Positions 35,163-47,780 of a stretch of DNA of 64,000 nt are shown piece after piece (within the stretch, counting starts at the first letter, position 1; each line of letters starts with the position of its first letter). The position numbers and the translations under genes are program-made. Origin of the DNA: Diaporthe sp. PMI_573 (Eukaryota; Ascomycota; Sordariomycetes; Diaporthales; Diaporthaceae). The notes under the pieces were generated by a model that was not told where the DNA came from, ran no database searches, and worked only from the letters and a program-made list of their open reading frames with translations. The DNA lies in the NCBI GenBank assembly GCA_021399435.1, contig JAJTUP010000112.1, positions 1 through 64,000 on the forward strand, in the 5' to 3' direction.

Positions 35163-36775
35163 AGAAAAATTATTATTACTATAGATTTAATAAATCTAAT
35201 AAATTTTATACCACTTATAAAATTAGCAAAATATTATTAAATTAATTATTAGCCTCTTTATTTTTAATTATTTTAAGCTTTATAAAATATTTATATAAAG
35301 AGTATAAATCTATATAGATAATTAAAGACATTAGTAAAAATTTTTAAATAGTTTATAATATAATATATAGTCGTTAAAATAATAATATCTTTATTAAAAC
35401 TATTTACTATATTATAAATCTTTAAGGCTAATATACTTTTAATAACTTATTTATACTTTATAAAAAACTAATAAATAATATTAACTATAAGATTCTACTT
35501 AAAAATATCTATACTATTTTGCTTATTTATAATTATAATAATAAAGCTAATCTATAAACTTAAGTCAGTATTATTAGTAAATAATCTATCTATAAAAACT
35601 ATAATCTTTATTATAAAAAGATCTAGTAATATAAATTAAATTCTATAATTTAAATTATTAATCTATTACTAAAGATATTAGTTTAACTTAATATAATTAT
35701 TATATATAGGCTCTTATACCTAAGCTACTATAGAAAGATTAAATATAGCTTCTAGTTAATAATTAAAAGTAAGATATACTCTATAAGTATATTACTAGAT
35801 ATATTATTATACTCTATTAGAAGCTTTAATATCTATAAGCTTAATCTTCTCTCTTTATTCTTTTTACTTTATATAGATAAATCCGTCCTTATATCTAGTA
35901 AGACATCCTTTATTAAACTCAAAGTATATCTTAAAGATAAAGACGCTTTATTTAATTAAGTTAGATATCTCTATAGTATTAAACTCTTTAAATAGTTTCT
36001 TGAAAATTAAAATAATACTATCTTTTTAAAGTTTAATTAAATGCACCATGTTATCTTTCTTTTTCTATATAACAAATATTATTATAGGCTTCTTCTTATT
36101 CTTTAATCTATAAGGCCGTCCTTATTATTAAAGTTATAGCTACTTATCTGGCTAAACTAGGACCGGGTCTAGCTTAATTAAAGCTTCTTCTATAGTATCC
36201 TTTAGGGTATCTTTCTTAATATTATAGTAGTATTTCTAAACCTATATTAATTAAAAAATAACCAGACTATTAAGTAAATCAAGGGTTATCTTATAACCAT
36301 TAATAGTAATTAGCTTATATAGTCCCTACCATCTTTTCTTCTTATACTATATATAAATATTACTTTATAATAAAATAAAAAGTATATCTATAGTATCTAG
36401 ACTATTTTATATATTTAAAGTATTATTAATCTTACATTTTACATTAAGTATTTATAGTACTTTTATTACCTTCTAAACTATTTTAGTCTGTTATAATATT
36501 AATAAAGTTAAGGCTAAAACTAAATTAATCTAAAAATATACTTTAAAGACTAAAAATATTAGTATAAGACTGTTAAAACTAATAATATTATTAATTACCT
36601 TAAAGGCTATCTAAAGAATTACCTCTTTTAAACAAGCTAAGCAGGCTAATAACTTATTAAAATAAGCCTAGATTTCTACAAGACGCTTTTTTTTCTCTAC
36701 CTTCTAATTATTAATCTTAGAAATCTTATCAATAATCTATAATACTAGAAAATATTATAAGAAAAACAAAGTAAT
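35163..36775 (-). pseudogene. Highly degraded copia pol relic
   Basis: Minus-strand similarity to the copia B pol region (compare 35305-35640 with 19780-20120, and 36440-36520 with 21620-21690) marks another, older copy lacking visible LTRs. RIP is very heavy, with few GC pairs remaining. Orientation is minus, opposite to the adjacent copia C. Confidence 0.6.
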
Positions 36776-36784
36776 CTTGCCAAA

Positions 36785-37395
36785 AGGACAGAAAGACTTA
36801 TACCATTCTTTTAAAATAGTCTTTCATCCTATATAATATTAAGTCTCTTAGTATGCCATTCTTTTAAAATAGTTTTTCATCCCGTATAATGTTAAATCCC
36901 TTAATATGCCATTCTTTTAGAATAGTCTTTCATCCCGTACAATGTTAAATCCCTTAGTATATATCTCCCGCCAAAAAATATTAATTCTCTATCCCGTTAT
37001 GCTGCATATATAAAAATGATCCTTGGATTTTTCCGCATTTAATAAACATAGTTACTTAGCGTCACGACTCCTTAATTATAAGGAAATTAACAAATTAGTT
37101 TTGATTAATAGTTACTTTATCCCTATTAAACCTCAAAATCCCGGCGTTTTATTTACAACTCAGATCTTTATATATATATTATTTTCATTAGTCTGAATTT
37201 TCTTCTCTAAATCTCTATACTAGGCTGAGTAAGCAGACCCCCCTGTAGCCTAAAGGGCCTATTTACGACAGAGGCGCTTTACAAGAACGAGTAAGCAGAG
37301 CAAGCGAGTAAAGACAAAGTGCCCCCGCCGTTTAACTATTTGCAAACTAATACACTAAAAGAATAGCCCTTATAAGCTTTAAAGAAGCTATCTAT
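36785..37395 (-). mobile_element. Small terminal-repeat element, RIP-mutated copy M2
   Basis: Inverted copy of the element at 675-1184: the GC-rich repeat tract (37255-37330), the CCCCCGCCGTTTAACTATTTGC segment and the end motif CCATTCTTTTAG are all recognisable but mutated. Its low-coordinate end carries three tandem units of about 58 bp where copy M1 has one. Confidence 0.65.
36792..36962. repeat. Triplicated end of element M2
   Basis: Three units of about 58 bp, each starting CCATTCTTTTA(A/G)AATAGT and ending CTTA(G/A)TAT. Copy M1 has a single such unit at its corresponding end. Confidence 0.8.
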
Positions 37396-38625
37396 ATAAT
37401 ATATAATAAAACTAGTACGCGAAAGCTATTATAAAAATAACCTTGCTTAATATATTAAGAATAGCTCTTTATAGAATTAACTATCTTACAAGGTAATTAT
37501 TTTTCTAAATATAAAAAATATAGTATAACTTTAAAGCTATACTATTTAATAAAAGTAAAATACTTAAAACAAGTATAATATTTTTTAGATAAAAATAAAA
37601 CATTAATAGTAACCTTCTCTATACGAAAATCTTAGACTCTATAAGACATTATAGGTATTAGAATATATATAAAGGAAATAAGAAGAAAAGGGTAATATAT
37701 TAAGAAATAAATCTTTAAAAACTAAAAGATATAAAAAAGAAGATAATATTATAATTCTAATAGAAACAGTAATAATAGTTAGTTTTAAATAGAAACAACT
37801 CTACTTAGCTAGTATATCGGCTAGGCAAATAGTATAAAGATATTTAGCTATAGTTATATAAAACCTATTTAAAGTTAAAATAGAAAACTATTAATACTTA
37901 CTAAGCCTTAGCATGCATTACTAAGTATTAGTAAGCCTTATCAAATAATAATAAGTAATGCTTAAAGAGATAAATATATAAAGATATATTTATTACTAGA
38001 TAACTAGATAATATAGATAGCTCTTTAGTAGTTAATCTAAGTATTTACCCTAAATAGCTTTTATTAGCTTGTAATTATTGTTAGAACCCATATTGCTTAC
38101 TTAACCGCCTTGCTATATATCTTAAATATAAACCTAATCTTTTGGTTTAGAGGACCTAGGAAGCCTTAATTATTATACGGTAGGTAAATAAGACAATAGA
38201 TTAACAGCAGTATTTACTGTGACTCCCTCTTCTTTATCCTTATTAATAATTAAAAAACTAATATTACTAAAAGGTAATAATTGTAGTCTAAAGCTTTTAC
38301 TAAGTCTGACTTATTTACTTTAGCTGTGCCTAACTAGTTTAAGCCAGCCGGTGGTTAGCTAAACGATCAAACTCTAACTACCTCCTCAAACGATTAAAAT
38401 ACTCAATATTAAGCAACTTAAGAGATCAGACTCCTGGGTTACTTAAGTGGTAATATTGGCGTCTCTGTGACTATTAATAAATACAAGGCGGGTAATATAG
38501 ATTAGTAGAGGAGTATGTTAGTAATGCAGCCAGCAGCCAACAGCCTTATCGGTAATGCTTAGAATCTATCTTATATAGAAATACCATCTGCGCGAAATGT
38601 AAAGTAAAGTTAAAACGTTACAGGT
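37396..38625. other. AT-rich region without recognisable gene
   Basis: RIP-like sequence, slightly less AT-rich after 38330. I could not identify a reading frame or repeat. Confidence 0.45.
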
Positions 38626-38629
38626 CTCC

Positions 38630-39140
38630 CCTCTAGTCTAGGTCTGGTCTGCCTGGTTGTTTCCTATACTATGTAGCCTTGGCCTCGGCGGCACGGATCT
38701 CGTTGATATATGCCTACAGGTATTTAATCTCGTCTTAAATACAAGCAATAAGCTCCACTATAGCAGCGGCACGGTGGTTAAACTTGGCGATTAATGTAGA
38801 AAGGGCCTGGATCTTGTCTCTCAGATGCTACTTGTATGAGGACTGGTAAATAGCCTGGTAGCCAGAGTGGCTGGCAGTTAACGACAGTCTGCAAGCTTGC
38901 TGCGCTACTAGGCTAGTTGATAAAAGCAGTACTAGAGTCTATTTGACGTCTTTAAGGTGGTCCTAAAGAATCTTGGCTTATTCTTGAAGGCCCCTATACT
39001 TGCCGTGTTGTTAGGCAAGGCTCTATTGTCTCTCCTTAATATTAGTAATCAGGTTCTATAGCTGGGTAATAGAAGAATAAGGGGATTTATTGGTTGCTTC
39101 TAGTTTCGTTTCTTTTATAATGCTTTAATCTTTTGTATTT
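38630..39140 (-). pseudogene. Coiled-coil-like coding relic of unknown family
   Basis: One minus-strand frame runs for about 165 codons with about eleven stops, nearly all TAG, where Gln or Trp would fit. Clean stretches such as HLRDKIQALSTLIAKFNHRA and AYINEIRAAEAKAT are helical and charged, typical of a coiled coil. GC content is higher than in flanking DNA. I do not recognise the protein; it could be a transposon accessory ORF or a host gene caught in RIP. Confidence 0.45.
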
Positions 39141-40352
39141 AGGTAAATGGCCTATAGTATAAGTTATCTTGTTGCTACTAGGCGTTATAGCCTTGTCTAC
39201 ATATAGTTGCACCTATATTTATATATATAATGCCCCTGTACAAATAGTAAGGCCCCCGACTACTTATAATTTAGGCAAAAGCACTCTATTTATATTCTAT
39301 AAGCTAGGCTTATAGATATTAATTAGTTTATTAGCTATATATTATTAATAGTTTATCTAGTTTGCCTAGAGGTATTAATTAGAAAAACAGTATTTATTTA
39401 TTTCTACTATAAAGAATTATTTACTTAAAAATAAGGCTGAGAAAAATTACTAATATTTTATTGATTTTCTTAATACTAAAGTAATATACTATCTTGTCTT
39501 ATCTTATTATAAAGGTACTTTTTATAAAACTTTTAGTTTTCTAAAATATAGTTTCTTTAATATTTATATTTTTGTTAAGTTTAAGATATTTTCCCTAAAG
39601 AAATAAACTATCTAAATATCTATTTTAATATATACTGCTTAGATTAATAAAAAGATAAAGACTAAGCTGGTTACTATAAAGTAAGCCTGCCTTTAAGTTT
39701 ATAGTTATTTTAAATTAATATAATTAATTATCTAACAGAGAATAGATATACCGTAGTAAAGACCACCATTTCTATATTGTATATATATGCCTACTTCTTT
39801 ACCGAGGGCAGTCTAATCTAGACGGCTTTTATTATAATAGGCTATATTTAAGGACAGACTCTTAAGGATCTTAGCTTTAAAAAGGGAAAGAAATAGCGTA
39901 GCTATACTCTTAGAGGTCACGTGAGGGTCGAGGGGATAATTATGTAATCAAGTAGTAATAGTATAGTAATAATAGTATTATTGTTGGATTTTTCTGGTTG
40001 CTTGCTTGCTTAAATATCTAGCTTATTCTCGAGAGAGGACCCGCTTATTTATAGCTTTAAAAGAGGGTCTATAGAATATTCGAGAAATTATTAATTACTA
40101 ATTACCAAGTGGTAATTAGTAATCCATTAGCTAATAATTAGCATATTATTACGTAATATAGAATTCCTTGGAAGTGGGTCGAATAGACTAGATCCAAAGA
40201 AGGTGGGTCGAGGCGTATATATAGTTTCTGCCTACCCACTAAGTGAAAGGTTCTAGAAACCAGCTTACATAAGCAGATTACGTAAGCATATATTATTGGC
40301 TTATATTATAGTATGGGTTATTAGTATACAAGATATATAGGTTTTAGCCTTA

Positions 40353-40835
40353 TGTTATAAACTAACACGTTGGCACCAAAGGGACCCGTTAGGAAAACCC
40401 AGATAACTCAGATCAAACGCCACAACGCCGCCCCGCAGCACTAGTTGGCAGAATTACAGGAACACGCCAAGACCCAGGGTTAGGGTCAGGCTTGCCTGGC
40501 TTGCTTATAAGCCCGGCAAGTAGGCTCGACGATCCACCTATCAAGCCACACACTAAAAATCACAGGCTCGCCTTACAAGCCAGCAAGCTACTAAAGAGTT
40601 GGAACATATAAGAACATAATTATCACCACAGTAGATAGCTTTTATAGAACAGACTCTTTAGTCGTTAATCTAAGTATTTAGTCTAATAACTAAATAGCCT
40701 CACAGCTAGTAATTATACTCGCAAAATCATCATATCTTATACAAAATAGTTAAGTATTACCTCTACGCCATATTACTAATATAAACCCTATAGGTTGCCT
40801 ACTGAACCCTACAAAGGTTTAGTATAATTATTACA
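40353..40835 (+). repeat. 5' LTR of gypsy E
   Basis: 483 bp. It contains a GC-rich part with GGCTTGCCTGGCTTGCTTATAAGCC-like inverted phrases near 40488-40520, and starts TG and ends CA. Confidence 0.95.
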
Positions 40836-40895
40836 TTTTAACGACTTTTATTTAGTATAGCTACATAGTTACTAACTGCGTAATATTAAGATATA

Positions 40896-41830
40896 ATGGT
40901 ACCTTAGACTCCAGCCTCTTCTAGCATTAGTAACAACAACGCCTAAAACACGGCAGCCCAAATCACAGCTTTCCAGCAGGAAGTCAATCTCTTCTACGCA
41001 GCCTATTAGGCCAGGGCCTATAAAATAGACAAGCCCGGCCCCTATAAAGGAGAAAAGGAAACCCTTTAGAGATTCCTTACTTAGTGCCAAGCCTACTTTA
41101 AGCACTATTACCTCTAGTTTAACACCTATTATAATAAAATCATCTTTACTAAATACCGGCTTAAAGGCAACATGCTTATATAGTTTAAACCAACCCTTAG
41201 AGACTATTTAGAGAACAAAGAACGCAATTAGGACAACAATATTAAAAAGATCTTTAAAAACTTCAACTACTTTAAACAAGCTCTTAAGGACGCTTTTAAA
41301 GACCTAGACAAGAAAAGATCTGTAGAATGTAAACTTATAAAACTCAAGCAAGGAGGGTTGACCTCTAAATATATAGCGTACTTTAAATAACTTACCACCT
41401 ATATTAGTTGGAGAGAAGATATACTTATAAGCCAGTTCTATAAAGGACTAAAAAAGGATGTTAAAGATAAAGTTTTCAAGATAGATCGGCCTGATAACTT
41501 TGCCAAATACATTGCTATAGCCATATATATTAATAATTAACTATTTAAGCGACAATAAAAACGAAATTATAAGAACCTCAGAGACTATTAAAAACCTTAA
41601 AACCTGCCAAATATAGGAAAGAAGTACCAGTATGGCGGTAACTTTCACAATAATAACAGGCCTCAATACTAGAGAAGATATAATAATACCACAATAGATA
41701 CCTATATAGGTTTTATAAAACTCAATGCCATATAAAGGAAACCAACCAGCAAGGAATGCTATAATTATAGAAAACCAAGATACTTTGCCTAGGATTGCCG
41801 CCAACTAAAGAAACAATGGAATCCTGTCCT
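40896..41830 (+). pseudogene. Gypsy E gag relic
   Basis: A single uninterrupted register from ATG 40896 to beyond the zinc knuckle, broken only by in-frame stops such as TAG. A retrotrans_gag-like helical part (LKQGGLTSKYIAYFK, WREDILISQFYKGLKKDV, about 41340-41470) is followed by a CCHC knuckle at 41757-41797 reading CYNYRKPRYFA.DC, in which the second Cys and the His are both Tyr and a residue is a stop. Those are exactly the changes RIP gives (TGT to TAT, CAT/CAC to TAT/TAC). Confidence 0.85.
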
Positions 41831-42929
41831 AAAAGGACGACGATAGGTTAATGTAATCTTACAACAAGAGCTACCCGAGTAGTATAGCTGCTTACTTAGC
41901 AAGCAATGCCCAATATACCCGAAAAGCAGGACCGGCTGCATTTATTAACCCAATTTCTATATAAAATATCTAATCTACCCTAATAAATAGAAACCCGAGA
42001 ATCTAGACAATTTACTACTTATTTCTAAGGAAATAGCGGACGCTAATAAATAATATAGAAGCCTTAATTAGATCTTTTGTTTTAATAATTAGTGCGTACT
42101 ATATCTTTTAAAAAAAGAAGCCTCTAGATGGTTTCTAAAAGAACCTTAATAGAAACGACAGTTAGTAATGGGAAGACAAGAACTATTGTACCACATAGTA
42201 ATAAGAGACAGCGACTTAGATTACTTAGGCACCAAGTATATAGGAGTAGAAGACTCCTAGAACAATGCCTAGAAAAATAGCAGTCTACAGCAGACCGACT
42301 AATAACAGCAAGCACAAGAAGACCTTACAAAAAGCCTCAATAAAGATCTCGAGAGATACCTAGAATGCAGCATCTCTATTGCTCTAGATACTAGTACCAC
42401 TAAAATCGCTATTATAGGAATCTAGTTAACTCAAGCAATTAGAGAACTTAGCCAACTACCTGAGAAATATAGAATAGGCGATAAGCCACGCCTATAGCCA
42501 AGACACCTAGAATATAAGGAAATCTTCTGGGCCTCCTGTATTTAAAATCTCTACCATACTTACTTTAGGGAGAAAGCTAAATTTAACCTATTTTCTCGAT
42601 ACTTTAGTAAAGGACCTATTACTAGGGTGTATAAAGAAGACAAGCTCTACTACTGGAAACCTAGTAAGTATAATAAAGAAAAGATCTATACTATCCTTAC
42701 CTTAAATCCCTAGCTACTACTAGAATGCCTATGCGGCAAGCAACAATCTCAAGACTATAGATTACCAGGATATCCTATTTACAGGAAATATAAGCTAATA
42801 AGCTAGTACTATAATAGATAATAAAAGGACTAGGCTATAAAAACCTAGGTCTAAGCCTAGCGACAAACGGGAAACGATAATAATTGCCTATAAAGGAATA
42901 ATAGTTGATTATAGACCACAGGTCCCTAT

Positions 42930-45900
42930 ATATAACATAAACGACTAGTTATACATATATTCTGCTACAAGTAGAGATTAATAGAAAAACATACAACATA
43001 CTCTTAGACAGTAGTGCTTAGGATAACTTTATATTACTAAGAATTATTAATAAAGACGAGATCTTATAGCATTAGAAAAAAGACCCCTATAGACTTAATA
43101 TCGTAAAAGGCATAGAAGTAGGATATAGATATAGAGTAATTAACAAGGAGACTAATTATCTACCTATCTTAATCCAAAGATATACTACTTCTATAACTCT
43201 AGATATTATAGATACGGCATAATACAAACTAATCTTAGGACTTTTGTGGCTAAAAGCTACAAATCCCTAAATTAATTAGACCACTAGCCAGATCTACTAA
43301 AACAATACTGTTCTCTAGAAAAGGGTTACAATTAACGGGCATAGGACAGAGTTTAGTTACTAAGGATAGCAGAGAAACGCGCTCAAACAAACCCATAGAT
43401 ACCTCTAGAAGTAGTTAAAAAGAGACTTAGCTTTAGGAAAATAGAGAAGAATCAAGCTACTTAAAGACCTCTAGAAAAGGCCAAAGTCAATCAGCACATA
43501 GCACAATATACAAGCAAGAGACAAAGCAATACCTCCTCTACCTACATCAGCACAAAAAACAAAACATACCAGTAAAACTCAAAAGAATATCAAAAGACTA
43601 TTATAGATTTAGAAAAGTGTTTTAAGAAAAACTTAACACAAGAATCTCCAAATACAACCCATATAATTACAAGATACCCTTATAAGAAGGAAAGACACCC
43701 AGCTTCTCCAAAATCTATAAACTCAATAAAGGAAAACTTAAGGCACTTAGAGAGTATCTTGACGAAAACCTTAAAAAAGAATATATTTAACCTTTAAGAT
43801 TACTAGCAGGATATCCCATCCTATTTATACCCAAAAAAAACGGCAAATTACAACTTTACGTAAACTACCGATAACTAAATAATATTACCATTAAAAACTA
43901 ATACCCGCTACCCTTTATTAAGAAACTACGAGACCGACTCTAAGAAGTACAATAGTTTACAGCCCTAGACCTTAAGGGAGCCTACAATCTTATCTAAATA
44001 AAGGAAGGAAAAGAATAGAAAATAGCATTTCAAATATACTATAGATACTATAAATACACGGTTATACTCTTTGGATTAACCAATATACCGACATTATTCT
44101 AAGAAATAATTAACCAAGTTTTATATAAATACCTTGATATATTCGTCATTATATACCTTAACAATATCTTTATCTTCTCAACATCCCTTAAAGAATATAA
44201 GAAGTATGTTAAACAAGTACTTTAAAAACTCTAGGATGTAAATCTTCTAGTAGAACTAGAGAAGAGCTTCTTCTACATACAAAAAGTTGACTACCTTAGA
44301 TATACTATCAAACTAGAATGTATTAAAATGCAGAAAGATAAAGTCTAAGCAATTAAGGACTGGCCAATATTAAATAATGTCAGGGACGTTAGAGCATTTT
44401 TAGGCTACGCTAACTTCTACAGATAGTTTATTAGAAACTATAGCAGCATCTATAAGCCCCTCACAGATCTTACCAGGAAGGAACAAACATTTAAATAGAC
44501 AAAAGAGATTTAACAAGCATTTAACGAAATTAAGGACAGAGTTACCAAGGACCCAGTACTTAAAGAAGTAGATTCTACCAAGGAATTTGAGATATACACA
44601 GATGCCTTAGATAATGTAGTAGGCAGAGAACTAACCTAAAGAGATGATTAAGAACGAGTATACATTATTGCAAACTTTAGCAAGAAATTCAACAGACCAG
44701 AAACACGCTATGCTATACTAGACAAAGAATTTATAACAATAGTATATGCATTTCAAAAATGGCAATACTACCTTATTAGAGCCAAGAAATAGATCAAACT
44801 CTACACAGATTATAAAAACCTGACAATCTTTACAACAACTAAATAACTTAACAAAAGACAGGTTAGATATATGGAATTCTTCTTACAGTTTAACATTAAG
44901 GTTATACACATAGATAGAATCAAGAATGCTTAAGCAGATACTCTTAGTAGACAGCCCGACTACTAAGATAAGGAGTCTCCTACTAAGTAGACGGTCTTTA
45001 AAACCTAAAAAGATAGAAGCCTTGTACTTAACCAAAAACTTAACGCTATATTTAGAGTTAACACTATACCTAAAAAAATACCTACTAATTCTAAGAAACA
45101 AGACAATTTAATTAAAGAAATATACAAAGCCCCAGCATATAGACACCAAGGTATATTAGCGATAGTTAAAAGAATCTAACAAACTTACCAGATTTCAAAT
45201 CTTAAACAAAGAATACAAGGAGTTATTAGGCAATACAATTCTTATAATAAAAATAAAGCCTCTAGATACAAACCATATAAACTTTTAAAGCCCCTACTAG
45301 TACCTACAACTATATGGTTATCTATTAGTCTAGACTTTATCGTCAAGCTACCTCTCTTATAAAAACCTTTAACTAAAATGCTTTTCAACAGCATCTTAGT
45401 AGTGGTTTGTAGACTAAATAAGTACGCGTACTTTATACTATATAAGGAAGCCAGCACAGTAGAAGAACTTACCTACATGTTCTTGCAAATTATTATAAGC
45501 AACTATAAAATGTTATACAAGATTATATTAAACAGAGACAAACTATTTATATCAAACTTCTAGAAGTTACTAATAAAATAACTTAAAGCAAAACACAAGC
45601 TCTTAACAATAGCATACCTACAAACAGACAGACAAACGAAACAAATTAACCAGATTATAAAACAGTATCTTTAACACTATATTAACCAATTACAGGATAA
45701 TTAGGTTAAATTACTACTATTAGCATAGTTTGCCTACAACAGTATAATAACTAACATAACTAGATAGTTACCTTTCTTTACAGTCTACAAATATAAGCCT
45801 AAAGTATACCACAAATTATTAACAGACAACATACTAGCAGAATTAGTAGAACAAAAAGTAACAAGAATCAGACAAATCTAAAAGGATATTTAAGAAGAAC

Positions 45901-46380
45901 TTTCTTTTATATAGTATAGAATAGCCAAATATACAAACCAGAAAAAAATTAAGGGACCAATCCTTAAAAAGGGAGATAAAGTCTACCTTTTCTAACAAAA
46001 TATTAAAACCAAGCGCCCCAGCAATAAGCTTAATTATAACAAAATCAGATTCTTCAAAATTTTAAGGAAACTTTTAAATACTAACTATAAACTTTTATTA
46101 CCTTAAAAAATAAGGCAACACCTAGCTTTTTATATTTTACTCTTAAAACTAACACTATAGAACATAAAACTCAAGACATAGATTAAAATAGTCAATAAGT
46201 ATAACAAAGAATATAAAGTAGAGAAAATTATTAACTTACAACAATATCAGGAAACCATAGAATACCTTATTAAATAGAAAGAATATAACTCAAGCAATAA
46301 TATATAGAAACCAGTCAAGAACCTTACAAGCTACAAACAACTCTTAAAGGAATACAAGGCTAAGAACTTAGCTAGATCTA
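42930..46380 (+). pseudogene. Gypsy E pol relic: protease, RT, RNase H, integrase, chromodomain
   Basis: Protease near 42960-43240 (YNILLDSSA, from the DSG active site). RT about 43780-44300 with FGLTN (near 44068) and YLNNIFIFS (near 44153, from YLDDILIFS; both Asp are Asn, a G-to-A RIP effect). RNase H near 44500-44900 (EFEIYTDA, TRYAILDKEF). Integrase about 45120-45900 (APAYRHQGI, then DFIVKLPLL, TDRQTKQINQ). A chromodomain at about 46208-46365 (EYKVEKIINL, YLIK.KEYNSSNNI.KPVKNL). Transitions only, with register kept over more than 3 kb. Confidence 0.9.
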
Positions 46381-46689
46381 AAATAAGGGCAGAAGTTAAA
46401 ACCAGCCCTAGAAACTACCAATAGAATAAACAGTCTACGGCAGACCAACCTTAGAAAACCACTATTAGACCCATATAATTATACAACTAGTCGACAACTA
46501 TACTAGTTAAACCAGTTACCAGTCTATTCTATTCTACTAAGTCAATTATTACAGACTAGAGAGACTACTAGTAGAAACATTTTCTCTACCATTAAAAGTA
46601 TATACCCCTAAAAGCTTGGACAAATTAACATTACCCCTATTTACTATAAAACTCTAATTAAAAACACCAACATTACCCCTAGCATAAAG

Positions 46690-47202
46690 CTATAACTCCT
46701 ATATCTCTATTTTACTAGAACCAGGCAAGCTACTACAAACAACTTTAGCAGACTACTCGGCAATATATTTACGCTTAGCCTTAGCCTCCTTGCCCTCTAC
46801 ACAGTCTAACTCCTCTAGATTTAAAAAACCACAACAAATAGCTTGCGCCATTTTCTCCCGCCATATTTTCTTCTACTTCCTTAGGCATATAAGCTTCTCC
46901 TCTAGCTACTTAATCTCGTCCTCTAGCTTTTAGTGCTAGGCAGAGATATATAAGAGATCTACCAAGTTATCCGGCTTATAAATATTATACTTTAAGTATT
47001 ACTAGCAGACATACTTATAATAGCAACTCAAATCTTACTTAGAGGCTTTATAAAACTTAATACCATAAGTCTTGCAGAAGGTATACTTGTATATAGTAAC
47101 AGTGTTTGTAATAATAGACTCTAATAAAGAATTATATTAGGTAGTCTTCTTAGAATAATGAGACAGTTTTAAAACCCGGAAACTTTTAACTCTATTTAAC
47201 AT
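46690..47202 (-). pseudogene. Antisense ORF in gypsy E (coiled coil)
   Basis: Opposite to the element's coding strand, a frame of exactly 171 codons runs from ATG at 47202 to TAG at 46690, with about ten internal stops, all TAA or TAG. It opens MLNRVKSFRVLKLSHYSKK. A Cys/Tyr-rich middle is followed by a charged heptad-like helix (KLEDEIK.LEEKLICLRK) and KMAQAICCGFLNLEELD. It lies between the pol end and the 3' LTR. Its preserved register over 513 nt argues that it was a real protein gene before RIP. I do not know its function; I have the impression that similar hypothetical proteins exist in fungi, which a search would test. Confidence 0.7.
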
Positions 47203-47297
47203 AATAAATTAAGAAAGCATAATTTAAGAGATAGATAATATTATAGAAAAGACAATAGATAAACCTTTAAGGACAAAGAATACAAGAAGGGAAATAG

Positions 47298-47780
47298 TAT
47301 TATAAACTAATATATTAGCACCAAAGGAACCCGTTAGGGAAACCCAGACAACCCGGATTAAATGCTATAACACCACCCCGCAACACTAGTTAGCAGAATT
47401 ATAGGAACACGCCAAGACCTAGGGTTAGGATTAGGCTTGCCTGGCTTGCTTGCAAGCCCAGCAAGCAGGCTCGACAATCTATCTATCAAGCCACATACTA
47501 AGGATTACAGGCTCGCCTTATAAGCTAGTAAGCCACTAAAGAGTTAAAACATATAAGGACATAGTCATCACCATAGTAGATAGCTTTTATAAAACAGACT
47601 CTTTAGTCATTAATCTAAGTATTTAGTCTAACAACTGGATAGCCTTATAGCTAATGATTATACTTGCAGAATTATTATATCTTATACAGAACAGTCAAGT
47701 ATTACCTCTACGTCATATTGCTAACATAAACCCTACAGGTTGCCTACTAAACCCTACAAAGGTTTAGTGTAATCATTACA
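47298..47780 (+). repeat. 3' LTR of gypsy E
   Basis: 483 bp, aligned end to end with the 5' LTR. The first TG has become TA. Confidence 0.95.

Larger units (their letters stand above)
40353..47780 (+). mobile_element. Ty3/gypsy chromovirus E, complete element
   Basis: 7,428 bp, LTRs of exactly 483 bp at 40353-40835 and 47298-47780 (TGTTATAAAC...ATTACA) and a perfect 5-bp target duplication CCTTA (40348-40352 and 47781-47785), inserted into element D2. Domain order is gag, protease, reverse transcriptase, RNase H, integrase, chromodomain, which defines a Ty3/gypsy chromovirus. About 0.9 kb between pol and the 3' LTR carries an antisense ORF. RIP has made all frames non-functional. The left LTR keeps more CpG than the right. 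Confidence 0.95.
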
